From contig JAIOZK010000008.1 of assembly GCA_021740625.1 (NCBI GenBank), positions 91,627-141,568 on the forward strand: DNA of 49,942 bases. The letters are read 5' to 3'. The first letter of the stretch is position 1. Every line of letters begins with the position of its first letter. Of this stretch, positions 8,548 to 17,894 are shown in pieces. Made by a program: the position numbers and the translations under genes. The notes beneath the pieces were generated by a model, which worked only from the letters and a program-made list of their open reading frames with translations, did no database searches and had not been told where the DNA came from. Source of the stretch: Bacteroidales bacterium (lineage in GTDB: Bacteria > Bacteroidota > Bacteroidia > Bacteroidales > JAIOZK01).

Positions 8548-10866
8548 ATGAAAAATAAAGCTGTTCTTTTCCTGATCAGCATCGTTCTGGCGATCTTTAC
8601 CTTTCCCAGGATCGATGCGGTCATCATCCCCCAGCTCGACACCTCCTACCTGCTTGCCTATAATTATCTTTTCGCGCATCATACCGATTATCTCCAATAC
8701 CTGACTTTCACTTTTGGTCCGCTTGCCCTGCTCAGAAATCCCCTGCCCATTGGCTCCAACCTTGCCTTAGGAATTCTTTTCCAGGCATTGTTACAATTCT
8801 CTTTTATTTTTACAGCATTGCTGGCAGCGAGGAGCAAAAAGCGTAATATTATCCCATTCGTCCTGATCGTCTTTTTCTTTGCTGTCCTGCTCTCCTTTGA
8901 TTATTATTTCTACGGACTTATTCTTTTCCTGATCTATTTTCATCAAAAGGATCAATCCCCCAGATACATCATTTGGATTGCATTCATTACCGCCCTGGCA
9001 GCTTTGATCAAGATCAACATCGGGCTCATCAGCATCCTGATTTTCGGAAGTTATGTATTGCTGCAGGCTTTCGTATATAAAAAGATCAACCCCCTGCTTT
9101 ACGGTTTGGTCTTTACGGTTATTTTCTTTGTGCTCTTCTGGTTGTTGATCTTCGGAGACCTCAACCATTTGTGGCGATATATTACTTCCTTCATCACATT
9201 CAGCACATCCAATGCAAGCGCCCTCAGCCTGAACCCCGATAACAACTGGTATTGGATCATTTCTTCACTCATACTGTTCCTGCTTGTTCCGTTTTTGCAA
9301 AATGATAAAAAAACCTGGTGGTTGTACGGCAGCATTTTCCTGGCCGTTTATGCCTCCTTTAAATACGCAATGGCCAGGGAGGATACTTTCCACATACAAA
9401 CTTTCATGGATTTTATGCTGATGGTGATGTTCGTGCTTTTCATAATCAACAGGAAACTAAAAGTTTTTCCGCTGGTTATTTTGATGTTAAGTTTGTTTTT
9501 TTTCTATGAAAATTCATTCCGGCTTAACACAACCGAAGAGATCAAACGCAATATGCTGTCGGGTTTCCATAACTTCAGTCAGCAGCTTTGGGGCATGAAA
9601 AAGTTCAGGCAAAGTTCACTGGATACTTCCCTCGTAAAGCTTGATGAAAAAAAGTTACCAGAAGCGGTAAAGAATCTGATTGGAGAAAACACCATTGATT
9701 TTTATCCCTGGGAAGTAAGTTATTTCCTGGTCAACGATCTGAATTATAAACCCCGTCCGATGTTGCAAAGCGGATCCATGCCAGCCCGCATTGACAGGAT
9801 CAATGCGGAGTACCTGGCCGGGGAAGGATCGGCTGAATTCATGCTCTGGGAATTCGACCAGGAATACGACGGTCTCACTTCTTATGATGAAAGATACCAG
9901 TTGAACAGTGAACATCTGTTCCTGCAGACATTTTTCAACAATTATTCACTTTTGATCCGGGATGAGGATTTTGCCCTTTATAAAAAAACCGGGGATTCTC
10001 TGCTGAAACCGCCGGTGCACTACAGCCAGGATCCTTGCTTTTTTGATGAGTGGATCAAAGTACCGGATCACCCTGGCGGTATTCTGAAAGTCAGCCTCAG
10101 CATTCCAAGGACCTTTACCGGAGAACTGGTCAAATTCCTTTATAAGGATGCCAGTTTTTATATTGATTACAAACTCGATAAGGGATCAATTCTATCGCAC
10201 CGTTTCGCCCCGTCCAATGCAGCATCCGGTTTGTGGATAGATCCGTATATCACAGAATTGAACGCCGGTTTGGGTGGGGTGAAAACCGATTCCATCAGGC
10301 TCCGCTACGACGAAAAAGAGGGTTTGATAAAAAAAGAAATACAGCTTGACTGGATGATCACTCCATTCGCAGAGGTTGATTCTCCGGGAGACACGGCAAA
10401 TGTTAATGAAAATATTCTCGTACAAAACATGCATACCTTCGAAGAAAATTCCGAAGACCGCAAATATGCCGAAGATGGATATGACAGCAGCCTGGCATTC
10501 CGGGGCAAATACAGCTACATCATCGATTCGATCAACAGGTTCTCACCCGGTTTTGAAACTAAGCTGGCCGACTATCTCGACAGCACCCACGCCATCCTGA
10601 TCCTGGATGCAATGGTCTATTTCGACAACCTGTCCAAGCCGCTACTGGTGGTGGAACACAACAATGATTCGGGGCGCATTGCATATTATTCCAAACCCAT
10701 TGCAACAACTTACAATCAAGCTTATACCTGGAATCGTGTCATGTTTAACAAACTTATCGAAACACCGGCTGACACCACTGAGAGACTGAAAATATACATC
10801 TGGAACGGAAAGCGGAAAGGAAGTTTCCATCTGGATGATTTCCATTATCAACTTGTACGTTTTTGA
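8548..10866 (+). CDS. Large multi-spanning membrane protein, function unknown
   Basis: 772 residues from the ATG at 8548. A TTG at 8482 would add 22 residues but overlaps recO and precedes the promoter element. About nine or ten hydrophobic segments fill the first 340 residues, starting with AVLFLISIVLAIFTF. The remaining 430 residues are soluble, probably periplasmic or outer-leaflet, and mixed alpha/beta with many aromatic residues. The layout resembles family-39/83-type glycosyltransferases or O-antigen-type membrane enzymes with a C-terminal sugar-binding domain. I see no conserved catalytic motif that settles this. It has its own promoter and is followed by the convergent lipB only 6 bases away. 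Called as a real gene on length, codon pattern and membrane topology. Confidence 0.7.
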   Translation: MKNKAVLFLISIVLAIFTFPRIDAVIIPQLDTSYLLAYNYLFAHHTDYLQYLTFTFGPLALLRNPLPIGSNLALGILFQALLQFSFIFTALLAARSKKRNIIPFVLIVFFFAVLLSFDYYFYGLILFLIYFHQKDQSPRYIIWIAFITALAALIKINIGLISILIFGSYVLLQAFVYKKINPLLYGLVFTVIFFVLFWLLIFGDLNHLWRYITSFITFSTSNASALSLNPDNNWYWIISSLILFLLVPFLQNDKKTWWLYGSIFLAVYASFKYAMAREDTFHIQTFMDFMLMVMFVLFIINRKLKVFPLVILMLSLFFFYENSFRLNTTEEIKRNMLSGFHNFSQQLWGMKKFRQSSLDTSLVKLDEKKLPEAVKNLIGENTIDFYPWEVSYFLVNDLNYKPRPMLQSGSMPARIDRINAEYLAGEGSAEFMLWEFDQEYDGLTSYDERYQLNSEHLFLQTFFNNYSLLIRDEDFALYKKTGDSLLKPPVHYSQDPCFFDEWIKVPDHPGGILKVSLSIPRTFTGELVKFLYKDASFYIDYKLDKGSILSHRFAPSNAASGLWIDPYITELNAGLGGVKTDSIRLRYDEKEGLIKKEIQLDWMITPFAEVDSPGDTANVNENILVQNMHTFEENSEDRKYAEDGYDSSLAFRGKYSYIIDSINRFSPGFETKLADYLDSTHAILILDAMVYFDNLSKPLLVVEHNNDSGRIAYYSKPIATTYNQAYTWNRVMFNKLIETPADTTERLKIYIWNGKRKGSFHLDDFHYQLVRF

Positions 10867-10872
10867 TTTGAA

Positions 10873-11586
10873 TCATTTTTCGATGATCCTGAATCCGAAT
10901 ACCCGGGAAAGTTTGTTTTTGAGCACTTCCTGAACTTCGGCAAAACGCTGTATCGCATTTAATTCCTTCTTCATGGATGTAACGCCCTTATCGGTAAAAC
11001 CACAGGGATTGATCAATTGATAATAATCCAGGTTTGTATTTACATTGAATGCAAAGCCATGCATGGTCACATAACGGCTGGCCCGCACTCCGATGGCACA
11101 GATCTTTCTCGCTTTGCGGGCATCATCTGCATCCAGCCACACACCGGTAGCTCCCTGCAAACGGGAAGCTTCAATATCAAATTCCTTCAGGACAAGGATG
11201 ATGCTTTCTTCCAGTTTGAAGATATATTCCTTCACCCCCAGGTCAAACTGCTCCAGATCGAAAATGGGATAGCCCACGATCTGTCCGGGGCCATGATAGG
11301 TAATGTCTCCTCCCCGGTTGATTTTATGAAATGATGCCCCTTTTTGTTTTAGTACTGCTTCATTGATCAGCAGGTTGGATTGATTTCCGCTCTTGCCCAT
11401 GGTAAATACATGGGGATGTTCACAAAATAAAAGATGATTCTCCGGCGGATGTTTTTCTTCCACAACCTGTTTCATGTTTTTTGTTTTCACCCCAAGAATT
11501 TCATCAAATATATTTTCCTGGTAATCCCAGGCTTCTTTGTAATCGATCAGACCAAGATCTCTAAAATGTACCTTTATTCTTTCCAT
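10873..11586 (-). CDS. lipB: Lipoyl (octanoyl) transferase LipB
   Basis: 237 residues from the ATG at 11584-11586; a TTG four codons upstream is less likely. It moves octanoyl from acyl carrier protein to the lipoyl domains of 2-oxoacid dehydrogenases and the glycine cleavage H protein. Family motifs seen: ENHLLFCEHPHVFTMGKSG, the RGGDITYHGPGQIVGYPI core, and the region RKICAIGVRASRYVTMHGFA with the conserved Lys. A Cys follows in NPCGFTDKGVTS, the thioester nucleophile position. It is read after lipA on the same strand, with a 198-base spacer. Cytoplasmic. Confidence 0.93.
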   Translation of the reverse strand: MERIKVHFRDLGLIDYKEAWDYQENIFDEILGVKTKNMKQVVEEKHPPENHLLFCEHPHVFTMGKSGNQSNLLINEAVLKQKGASFHKINRGGDITYHGPGQIVGYPIFDLEQFDLGVKEYIFKLEESIILVLKEFDIEASRLQGATGVWLDADDARKARKICAIGVRASRYVTMHGFAFNVNTNLDYYQLINPCGFTDKGVTSMKKELNAIQRFAEVQEVLKNKLSRVFGFRIIEK

Positions 11587-11598
11587 GCTATTGATCAA

Positions 11599-11784
11599 CC
11601 CTACGAAGGTTTCTTTTGCAATATGTGAAATCAGTTATTTTATCAACATTTTCATCAGCAAAGCTTGTAGGGTATTGCTGCAATGATTTGCTTAACTGAA
11701 TATCGAATATCGAATCATGAATTTCGAAACCAACCTTATCAAAGATTTCAACTGAATTCAAAATTCATAACTCAAAACTCAAAA
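11599..11784. repeat. lipA-lipB spacer with short AT-rich direct repeats
   Basis: The spacer between lipA and lipB on the minus strand. At 11699-11716 ATATCGA is repeated in tandem. At about 11758-11787 the words AAAATTCATAACTCAAAACT and TCAAAATT recur, like intergenic repeats I recall from Bacteroidota genomes. No open frame or clear terminator was seen. Such spacing suggests lipB may also have its own promoter, which I could not identify. Confidence 0.35.
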
Positions 11785-12645
11785 TTATTTTACGTGCTTT
11801 TCCGCATGATACGAACTCCTTACCAGCGGACCGCTCTCCACGAACCTGAAGCCCATGGCCAGTCCGGCGTCTTCATATCTTTTGAATTTGTCTGGTGCTA
11901 CATACTCCTGCACTTCCAGATGTTTTTTGGTTGGCTGCAGGTATTGACCGATGGTCATGATCTGGCAACCCACATCGCGAAGATCCTGCATGGTTTCAAT
12001 CACTTCATCCTCTTTTTCTCCTATGCCTACCATGATACCTGATTTGGAACGGACACCTGCTTCCGAGAGATATTTTACTACTTCCAGGCTCCTGTGATAT
12101 ACCGAGCGGCTACGCACTTTCGGGGTAAGCCTTTTCACGGTTTCCAGGTTGTGGGAGATCACTTCAGGATGCGCCTCAATCACTTTATCAAGAAACTGCT
12201 TATGACCCATAAAATCGGGGATCAGCGTTTCTATGGTGGTCCCGGGATTTGCGTTTTTGATCTCTTCGATGGTCTCTGCCCATATTCCGGAACCGAAATC
12301 TTCCAGGTCGTCCCTGTCGACAGAAGTGATCACAACGTGTTTCAGTTTCATGAGTTGTACGGAATGGGCTACTCTTTTGGGTTCTTCGCGGTCAACAGCA
12401 TTCGGTCGTCCCGTTTTTACCGCGCAAAACTTGCAGGCACGGGTGCACACATCTCCCAGGATCATCAGGGTAGCGGTTCCCTTGCCCCAGCATTCATTCA
12501 TGTTGGGGCATTTGCCGGATGTACAAATGGTGTGAAGTTTGTTTTTCTCTACGATATCTTTAACGGCAAGGTATTCCTTCCCTGCCGGGACTTTTATTTT
12601 GAGCCAGTCGGGTTTTAAGCGTTTTTTTCGTTCTGTTTTTTGCAT
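11785..12645 (-). CDS. lipA: Lipoyl synthase LipA (radical SAM)
   Basis: 286 residues, usual length. It inserts two sulfurs into octanoyl groups on lipoyl domains, the step after LipB. The auxiliary cluster ligands are Cys41, Cys46 and Cys52 in CTSGKCPNMNEC. The radical-SAM cluster ligands are Cys67, Cys71 and Cys74 in CTRACKFC. The sacrificial auxiliary cluster is also ligated by the family Ser near RSSYHAEKH at the C-terminus. All are present. The promoter element TAACTTTG begins only 5 bases before the ATG, so the transcript may be leaderless. It pairs with lipB downstream for de novo lipoate formation. Confidence 0.95.
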   Translation of the reverse strand: MQKTERKKRLKPDWLKIKVPAGKEYLAVKDIVEKNKLHTICTSGKCPNMNECWGKGTATLMILGDVCTRACKFCAVKTGRPNAVDREEPKRVAHSVQLMKLKHVVITSVDRDDLEDFGSGIWAETIEEIKNANPGTTIETLIPDFMGHKQFLDKVIEAHPEVISHNLETVKRLTPKVRSRSVYHRSLEVVKYLSEAGVRSKSGIMVGIGEKEDEVIETMQDLRDVGCQIMTIGQYLQPTKKHLEVQEYVAPDKFKRYEDAGLAMGFRFVESGPLVRSSYHAEKHVK

Positions 12646-12649
12646 ATTG

Positions 12650-12657
12650 CAAAGTTA
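12650..12657 (-). promoter_or_regulatory. Promoter -7 element (TAACTTTG) of lipA
   Basis: The complement TAACTTTG fits TAnnTTTG. The distance to the lipA ATG (12643-12645) is 4-5 bases, which would place transcription start at or inside the start codon. Confidence 0.5.
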
Positions 12658-12725
12658 CCGAAAACTGATGAATCGAAGTTTATCCGGCATTCTAAATAGG
12701 GTTTGACCATAAATTCCAAATTTTA

Positions 12726-14516
12726 TCAATGGATTTTAATAAACTTTTTCCTGGTAAAGGTCTTATCACTGAACAAATTCATCGTATAAATCCCGGGGCT
12801 GAGCTTAGAAATGTCAATTGTTGCTGAACCAGCCATATTTACTTTACCGGAAAGCATGATATTCCCAAGCAAGTTATATATCCTGAAAGAATAATAACTT
12901 TCATGAGAATCATTTGTTCTCAGACTGATCCGTTTTTGTGAAGGATTCGGAAATAAATTCAAATCCAATTCCCTGCTTGCATATTCATCATTCTCGAGGC
13001 TGGCATTGGGAATGATCAGTTCTCCATTTTCTACCCTCGTAAAAAGATCAGACAAAGTATTGTTAAGGTTTTCAATGGCGGAGTGAACAGTTCCAGAGTT
13101 AACCCCCACAGCGTAAGCCAATTCCACCTCCTCAACTTCACCGGGATGGAGGGTTATCGGACCGGTCACACCCACTCCACGTCTATCACTAGGATCGTTG
13201 TAAACCGTTTCTTCAGTCCAGAACAAAGAATCCTGGTTGAAACCTCCATTGGGCGGTATTCCGTTTGTTCCCCAATTGCACGGATCTGAATCTCCCGGAT
13301 ACATAAACCTACATTCCGGTCCCAGACCGCCTCCCCCATTGTGTGTACTGCCGTATAACATGGGACTGCTATCTCTCCATTTACCTATTAGGTAATTATA
13401 ATACTCTTCAGCTACATTTGGAGTCCCGTTAATATGTCCTGAATTTTCAAATACAATGAATCTCGTCATACCGTAGCGTTCATCGTCCACGATACCATTT
13501 CCGAAATTCAGGCCATTGATGCTGAAATCGCATCCGCCGTCCGGGTCATCCTCCTGGTTAGGATCCATAAAGGGACCTGCAAGAAATGTAACGGATTGCA
13601 CCGGAGGATTTTCCCCGTATGCTTCAGGTTCACCATTCCCATCGATCTCAACTCCATTATAACCATAAAAAGAACCCAGACCAACATTACATCCAACATA
13701 ATCATCCCAGGCATAGCCAATATCCAAGTCTGTAAAAACCCCAATATAAGTATCATGATAGATATCTACAGATCTATTTATGAAGTCATAATGCACAAAT
13801 ACCGAATTATCCAGGCCACTGTTTCGGGGTGGATCAAAGCCATAAACCATACAATGCAATTCAATTCCGAGACGTTTGCCCTGGGTTTCGGTATGTACTA
13901 TATCATCATTGTAAATGAAAAATACGGTTTTATCGCCCCGGATTAGAGGATAATCACCTTTCATCGGATCATACATATTATCATTGTCATAATCAAAATA
14001 AGGAGCCAACTGATCGGCCTGTCCCATAGCAGTATTGCCATTCCCCGGCCAGCTTGCGATCGCTTCAATGGGTTCATATCCGCTTTGATCCCAGTTCAAT
14101 TTGTGGAATTCAACTTCTTCTTTGCTGATTTTCCAGAGTCTGTTCCATCTCAGATTGTAGACTGAATCATAATTATTTGATATGGGGCCCGGTTGAAAAT
14201 CCTTGCCTGACTGCCTGTATAGTTCACCAGCCATATGAATACTGTCATTTGAATCCAATCCCCCTATCCAAAGATTACTGATAAAGATTGTATTTTTACC
14301 GCTACCGGCAGGATATTCAAATTTTGCAAACCAATTATAATTCCCGCTCTCTCCTTGCAAGTGACAAAATAATATTCCCGAAGAATGTGCTCCTGCAATG
14401 ATATTATTAAGCTCCAGGCTGTCAAAAGCCATGTTAAAAATATTTATTTTGTTTTGAGAATACAACCCGTAATTACCAAATAGAAAAATTAATACTACAA
14501 GATATGATCGTTTCAT
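12726..14516 (-). CDS. Secreted protein with T9SS sorting domain, function unknown
   Basis: 596 residues. A signal peptide covers about 1-20 ([16 protein letters not shown]). The C-terminal 80 residues are a type A T9SS sorting domain: [13 protein letters not shown], a central [11 protein letters not shown] strand and a final FIKIH. The middle is rich in Asp, Asn, Gly and aromatic residues, with repeated D-x-D-N-D-like turns ([17 protein letters not shown]) that may bind calcium. I recognise no catalytic motif; it resembles the large uncharacterised T9SS cargo families of the phylum. It would be exported through Tat/Sec-independent T9SS (after Sec) and anchored at the surface or released. It is divergent from lysS and has no evident operon partner. 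Confidence 0.75.
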   Translation of the reverse strand: MKRSYLVVLIFLFGNYGLYSQNKINIFNMAFDSLELNNIIAGAHSSGILFCHLQGESGNYNWFAKFEYPAGSGKNTIFISNLWIGGLDSNDSIHMAGELYRQSGKDFQPGPISNNYDSVYNLRWNRLWKISKEEVEFHKLNWDQSGYEPIEAIASWPGNGNTAMGQADQLAPYFDYDNDNMYDPMKGDYPLIRGDKTVFFIYNDDIVHTETQGKRLGIELHCMVYGFDPPRNSGLDNSVFVHYDFINRSVDIYHDTYIGVFTDLDIGYAWDDYVGCNVGLGSFYGYNGVEIDGNGEPEAYGENPPVQSVTFLAGPFMDPNQEDDPDGGCDFSINGLNFGNGIVDDERYGMTRFIVFENSGHINGTPNVAEEYYNYLIGKWRDSSPMLYGSTHNGGGGLGPECRFMYPGDSDPCNWGTNGIPPNGGFNQDSLFWTEETVYNDPSDRRGVGVTGPITLHPGEVEEVELAYAVGVNSGTVHSAIENLNNTLSDLFTRVENGELIIPNASLENDEYASRELDLNLFPNPSQKRISLRTNDSHESYYSFRIYNLLGNIMLSGKVNMAGSATIDISKLSPGIYTMNLFSDKTFTRKKFIKIH

Positions 14517-14664
14517 AGTGAATATGGTTTTAGATAATAATAGAATTAAGATTTGTTTTCGTAAATATACTACATTGATAATGATATGTCAAGCCAATCG
14601 ATATACCATTTACTGGGCTATTGCTTCCTTCCGGATCGGTGTAATATTACTTATCCCAATTCAC

Positions 14665-14672
14665 TATCTTTG
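14665..14672 (+). promoter_or_regulatory. Promoter -7 element (TATCTTTG) of lysS
   Basis: A perfect TAnnTTTG match, 25 bases before the ATG at 14698. It rules out the longer open frame that begins at 14518. No clear -33 TTG was seen. Confidence 0.6.
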
Positions 14673-14697
14673 CAAAAATTTTCAAAAACATCGATAC

Positions 14698-16413
14698 ATG
14701 GCATTGAGTGAGCAAGAGCAAATCAGGCGGCAATCGCTGCAGGAACTGGAAAAAATGGGGATTAACCCCTACCCTGCCGAAAAATTTGATGTGAATGTTA
14801 CGGCAAAAGAAATCCATGAAAAATTCGAGGAAGATAACTCTCTTTTCCAGGAAGTATCCATTGCTGGCAGGATCATGAGCCGGCGCATCATGGGTGCTGC
14901 CTCTTTTACCGAAATACAGGATGCTACCGGAAGAATACAGTTGTATTTCAAAAGAGATGAAATATGCCCGGGTGAAGACAAAAGCATGTACAATATTGTC
15001 TTCAAACGCCATCTTGATATAGGCGACATCATTGGTGTGAAAGGCTATGTTTTCACAACCAAAATGGGAGAGATCACCATCCATGTTACGGAATATAAGC
15101 TGCTCGCAAAAGCGCTTCGTCCATTGCCGGTGGTAAAGGAAAAAGAAGGAAAAACATGGGATGCTTTCCAGGATGCAGAACAAAGATACCGCCAGCGTTA
15201 TCTCGATTTGATCGTGAATCCCGGTGTTAAAAAGATCTTTGAACAACGCACCCGCATGGTCAACTCCATGCGCGATTTCCTGAATGAAAAAGGATACCTG
15301 GAGGTGGAAACACCCATCCTGCAACCACTTTATGGTGGAGCAGCTGCACGTCCGTTCAAGACTTTTCACAATACCCTCGACATGACTCTGTATCTCAGGA
15401 TCGCCAACGAACTCTACCTGAAAAGGCTGATCGTGGGCGGTTTTGAAGGTGTTTATGAATTCTCAAAAGATTTCAGGAACGAAGGCATGAGCCGTTTCCA
15501 CAACCCGGAATTTACCCAGATGGAATTATATGTTGCTTACAAGGATTACAACTGGATGATGGACCTGGTAGAAGAGATGGTGGAAAAGATCGCCCTTGAT
15601 ATGTATGGTACCACCCAGGTGAAGGTGGGCGAAAACGAGATCGATTTCAAACGTCCCTGGAAAAGATCTTCCATGTTTGAGATCATTGAGGAATATACCG
15701 GAGAAAAAATTGAGGGCATGGATGAAAAAGAGCTTGCTGCACTGGCTGAAAAAGTCGGGGTGGAGGTTGACCCCAGCATGGGCAAAGGCAAGCTTATAGA
15801 CGAAATATTTGGCGAAGCCTGTGAACCAAACCTGATCCAGCCAACTTTTATCACGGATTACCCGGTTGAGATGTCGCCTCTGGCCAAGAAGCACCGCGAG
15901 AAAGAAGGCCTGGTGGAACGTTTTGAAGCCATCTGCAACGGCAAGGAAATCTGCAATGCCTTTTCGGAATTGAACGATCCCATCGACCAGCGGAAAAGAT
16001 TTGAGTCACAGCTAGAGCTTGGCAAGCGGGGCGACAAGGAATCCATGGTGCTGGATGAGGATTTCCTGCGTGCCATTGAATACGGCATGCCTCCCACAGC
16101 CGGCCTGGGCATCGGCATCGACCGCCTGGCCATGATCATGACTGATTCACACTCCATACAGGATGTTTTGTTTTTCCCGCAAATGCGGCCGGAAAAGAAA
16201 AAAGCAGAATCCACAATTGAGGATTTTGTGCAACTGGGAATTCCTGAAGTCTGGGTGGCAATTATCCAGGAGCTGGGATTTACAACAACTAAAGCACTGA
16301 AAGACGCAAACCCGAACAAACTCTTCAATGATCTAAACGGCATGCGGAAAAAGAAGAAACTGGATGTGCCACCGGCGCAGTTGGAAGATGTGAAGAAATG
16401 GGTTAAAGGGTAA
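14698..16413 (+). CDS. lysS: Lysyl-tRNA synthetase, class II
   Basis: 571 residues from ATG 14698. It charges tRNA-Lys. An anticodon-binding OB fold covers about 55-165 ([17 protein letters not shown]). The class II core has motif 2 [18 protein letters not shown] and motif 3 [14 protein letters not shown]. After the core (about residue 500) comes a 70-residue extension ending in [11 protein letters not shown], which I recall as usual for LysS of this phylum and absent from the E. coli enzyme. The start is chosen by the promoter at 14665 and by the normal N-terminus [20 protein letters not shown]. It is divergent from the T9SS gene, with no operon partners. Confidence 0.95.
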   Translation: MALSEQEQIRRQSLQELEKMGINPYPAEKFDVNVTAKEIHEKFEEDNSLFQEVSIAGRIMSRRIMGAASFTEIQDATGRIQLYFKRDEICPGEDKSMYNIVFKRHLDIGDIIGVKGYVFTTKMGEITIHVTEYKLLAKALRPLPVVKEKEGKTWDAFQDAEQRYRQRYLDLIVNPGVKKIFEQRTRMVNSMRDFLNEKGYLEVETPILQPLYGGAAARPFKTFHNTLDMTLYLRIANELYLKRLIVGGFEGVYEFSKDFRNEGMSRFHNPEFTQMELYVAYKDYNWMMDLVEEMVEKIALDMYGTTQVKVGENEIDFKRPWKRSSMFEIIEEYTGEKIEGMDEKELAALAEKVGVEVDPSMGKGKLIDEIFGEACEPNLIQPTFITDYPVEMSPLAKKHREKEGLVERFEAICNGKEICNAFSELNDPIDQRKRFESQLELGKRGDKESMVLDEDFLRAIEYGMPPTAGLGIGIDRLAMIMTDSHSIQDVLFFPQMRPEKKKAESTIEDFVQLGIPEVWVAIIQELGFTTTKALKDANPNKLFNDLNGMRKKKKLDVPPAQLEDVKKWVKG

Positions 16414-16515
16414 TTGGAAAATGATAGAACGCTGATAACACAGATTGAGCTGATTTTCGCTTTAGCATTTATTAAAGAATGTTAAGAGACTGCCCAATAA
16501 ATATGCTGATCTTAT

Positions 16516-16523
16516 TATATTTG
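16516..16523 (+). promoter_or_regulatory. Promoter -7 element (TATATTTG)
   Basis: TATATTTG, 40 bases before the ATG at 16563 of the TPR protein. It supports that start over one at 16479. Confidence 0.55.
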
Positions 16524-16562
16524 CAAATCATAAAAAAACGAACAAGAACAAAAAAAGGAATT

Positions 16563-17525
16563 ATGAAATTCAAAGGAATCCTCAAAGTATTTTTGGTTAT
16601 CCTGATCTCGGGTATATCCCTCAACACATTTTCACAAACATTAAATGAAGCCGGAGATGCATACAACAAAGGTGTTCAGGCTACAAAGGCAGGGAACTTT
16701 GATGAAGCCATTCAGGCCCATCTGAACTGCATCAGCATTGCAGAGCAACTGGGTGCTGAAGGAGATGATCTCAAACTGAAAGCCATGCAGCAACTGGCCA
16801 AGCAATATTTAAATGCCGGTATTGAAGATTACAAAGCAAAGGATTACAACGGAGCCATACAGAATTTTCAAAAATCTTCTGAATATGCTTCCAAAGTCAA
16901 TGATATTAACACACAGTTAAAAGCTGATAATTACCTGGCAGTGTTTTATTCTTCCTTTGGCATGTCGAACTGGAAAAAAGACAAATTCGACAAAGCCATG
17001 GATTATTTTAATAAATCACTGGCCATCGATCCTTCCAATACAAAATCGCTTCTGGGCGTGGCACTGGTTTACAAATCCCAGGGAGACGAAGCCAAAATGA
17101 AAGAAACTGTAGACAAACTTATCGTTACCGGCCCGGCCAATGATAAATATGTACAACAGGGTACTGAAGTGGCCTATAAATACTACCTTGCCCAGGGAGC
17201 AAAAAAAATTCAGGGCAAAGCTTACTCGGAAGCCATTGATCTTTTTAATACCTCCATGGAATACCATGATGCCAACGAAAGTACTTATTATTATCTTGCT
17301 GTTGCATACAATGCGAATTCAAACTGGGACAAAGCCCTGGGTGCTGCTGAGAAGGGGCTGACAATCGCTGATAAGAATAAATCCAACCTTTACTTTGAGA
17401 AGGCCAAAGCGCTCGAAGGAAAAGGTGATGTTGCTGCTGCCTGCGAAGCTTATCAGTCAGTAACCGATGGTCCTAACCTGGAGGCTGCAAAATATAAAAT
17501 CGAAACAGAATTGAAGTGCAACTGA
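16563..17525 (+). CDS. Exported TPR-repeat protein
   Basis: 320 residues from ATG 16563. A signal peptide covers about 1-25 (VFLVILISGISLNTFSQ). The mature part is a series of about six to seven TPR units: AYNKGVQATKAGNFDEAIQA, a QNFQKSSEYASKV repeat, DKAMDYFNKSLAIDPSNTKS, and EAIDLFNTSMEYHDANESTY. TPR solenoids are protein-binding scaffolds; the partner is unknown. There is no lipobox, so it is probably periplasmic. It is followed by a repeat element and not by an operon partner. It differs from the larger TPR lipoprotein encoded at 23982 in lacking a lipid anchor. Confidence 0.8.
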   Translation: MKFKGILKVFLVILISGISLNTFSQTLNEAGDAYNKGVQATKAGNFDEAIQAHLNCISIAEQLGAEGDDLKLKAMQQLAKQYLNAGIEDYKAKDYNGAIQNFQKSSEYASKVNDINTQLKADNYLAVFYSSFGMSNWKKDKFDKAMDYFNKSLAIDPSNTKSLLGVALVYKSQGDEAKMKETVDKLIVTGPANDKYVQQGTEVAYKYYLAQGAKKIQGKAYSEAIDLFNTSMEYHDANESTYYYLAVAYNANSNWDKALGAAEKGLTIADKNKSNLYFEKAKALEGKGDVAAACEAYQSVTDGPNLEAAKYKIETELKCN

Positions 17526-17599
17526 TCACTGACAAACTACCTGGGGTATGCTTTAAGGATTATCTCGTGTAAGAGGGCTAATTCCCAGACAACCAGGGA

Positions 17600-17723
17600 G
17601 GCTGTCTGAAAACCCGATATTTTGTCATGCTGAGAGTTGAAGCCTAAGAATTTCTGATTATCAGCACATCTCGACTTCGTCTCGATGTAATCCAGATTGC
17701 TGTTAGACACATTTTAAACAGCC
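17600..17723. repeat. MITE-like element with terminal inverted repeats
   Basis: 124 bases bounded by GGCTGTCTGAAAA at 17600-17612 and the inverted partner TTTTAAACAGCC at 17712-17723. Inside is TTTTGTCATGCTGAGAGTTGAA, a word I recall from dispersed Bacteroidota intergenic repeats, and a small hairpin near 17667-17690. There is no coding capacity. It sits between the TPR gene and the promoter of the microprotein. It may be a non-autonomous transposable repeat. Confidence 0.5.
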
Positions 17724-17732
17724 ACTTTTTTT

Positions 17733-17740
17733 TATCTTTG
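17733..17740 (+). promoter_or_regulatory. Promoter -7 element (TATCTTTG) of the microprotein
   Basis: A perfect TAnnTTTG match placed 17 bases before the ATG at 17758, immediately after the inverted-repeat element. Confidence 0.55.
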
Positions 17741-17757
17741 TATAAAACAAATAGCCG

Positions 17758-17847
17758 ATGTCAGAGCACCTCTCTCAAAGAGAAAAAGTCATAATCTGGA
17801 TCATTGCCATTGTATTGGCCATTGCATTGTCCTTTTATGTGATTTAA
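17758..17847 (+). CDS. Small single-span membrane protein (29 residues)
   Basis: ATG at 17758, TAA at 17845-17847. The product starts MSEHLSQREKV and continues with a hydrophobic stretch of about 18 residues (IIWIIAIVLAIALSFYVI) to the end. It would be an inner-membrane microprotein with its N-terminus probably in the cytoplasm. A clear promoter lies 17 bases ahead and the hybrid kinase starts within 50 bases downstream, so it may act with or regulate that kinase. No known family was recognised. It is too short for homology; the promoter placement and ideal membrane span are the evidence. Confidence 0.5.
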   Translation: MSEHLSQREKVIIWIIAIVLAIALSFYVI

Positions 17848-17854
17848 TTTTTCA

Positions 17855-17862
17855 TATATTTG
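17855..17862 (+). promoter_or_regulatory. Possible promoter -7 element (TATATTTG) of the hybrid kinase
   Basis: TATATTTG ends 2 bases before an ATG at 17865. If used, transcription would start after that ATG, so the next in-frame ATG at 17895 would be the real start. The alternative is read-through from the microprotein promoter. Confidence 0.45.
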
Positions 17863-17894
17863 GTATGAGAATTAGACGGTTCTCTCAACGACAC

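Noticed and set aside
14518-14697. 60-residue N-terminal extension of lysS
   Set aside because: A promoter at 14665 lies inside it and the normal LysS start is at 14698.
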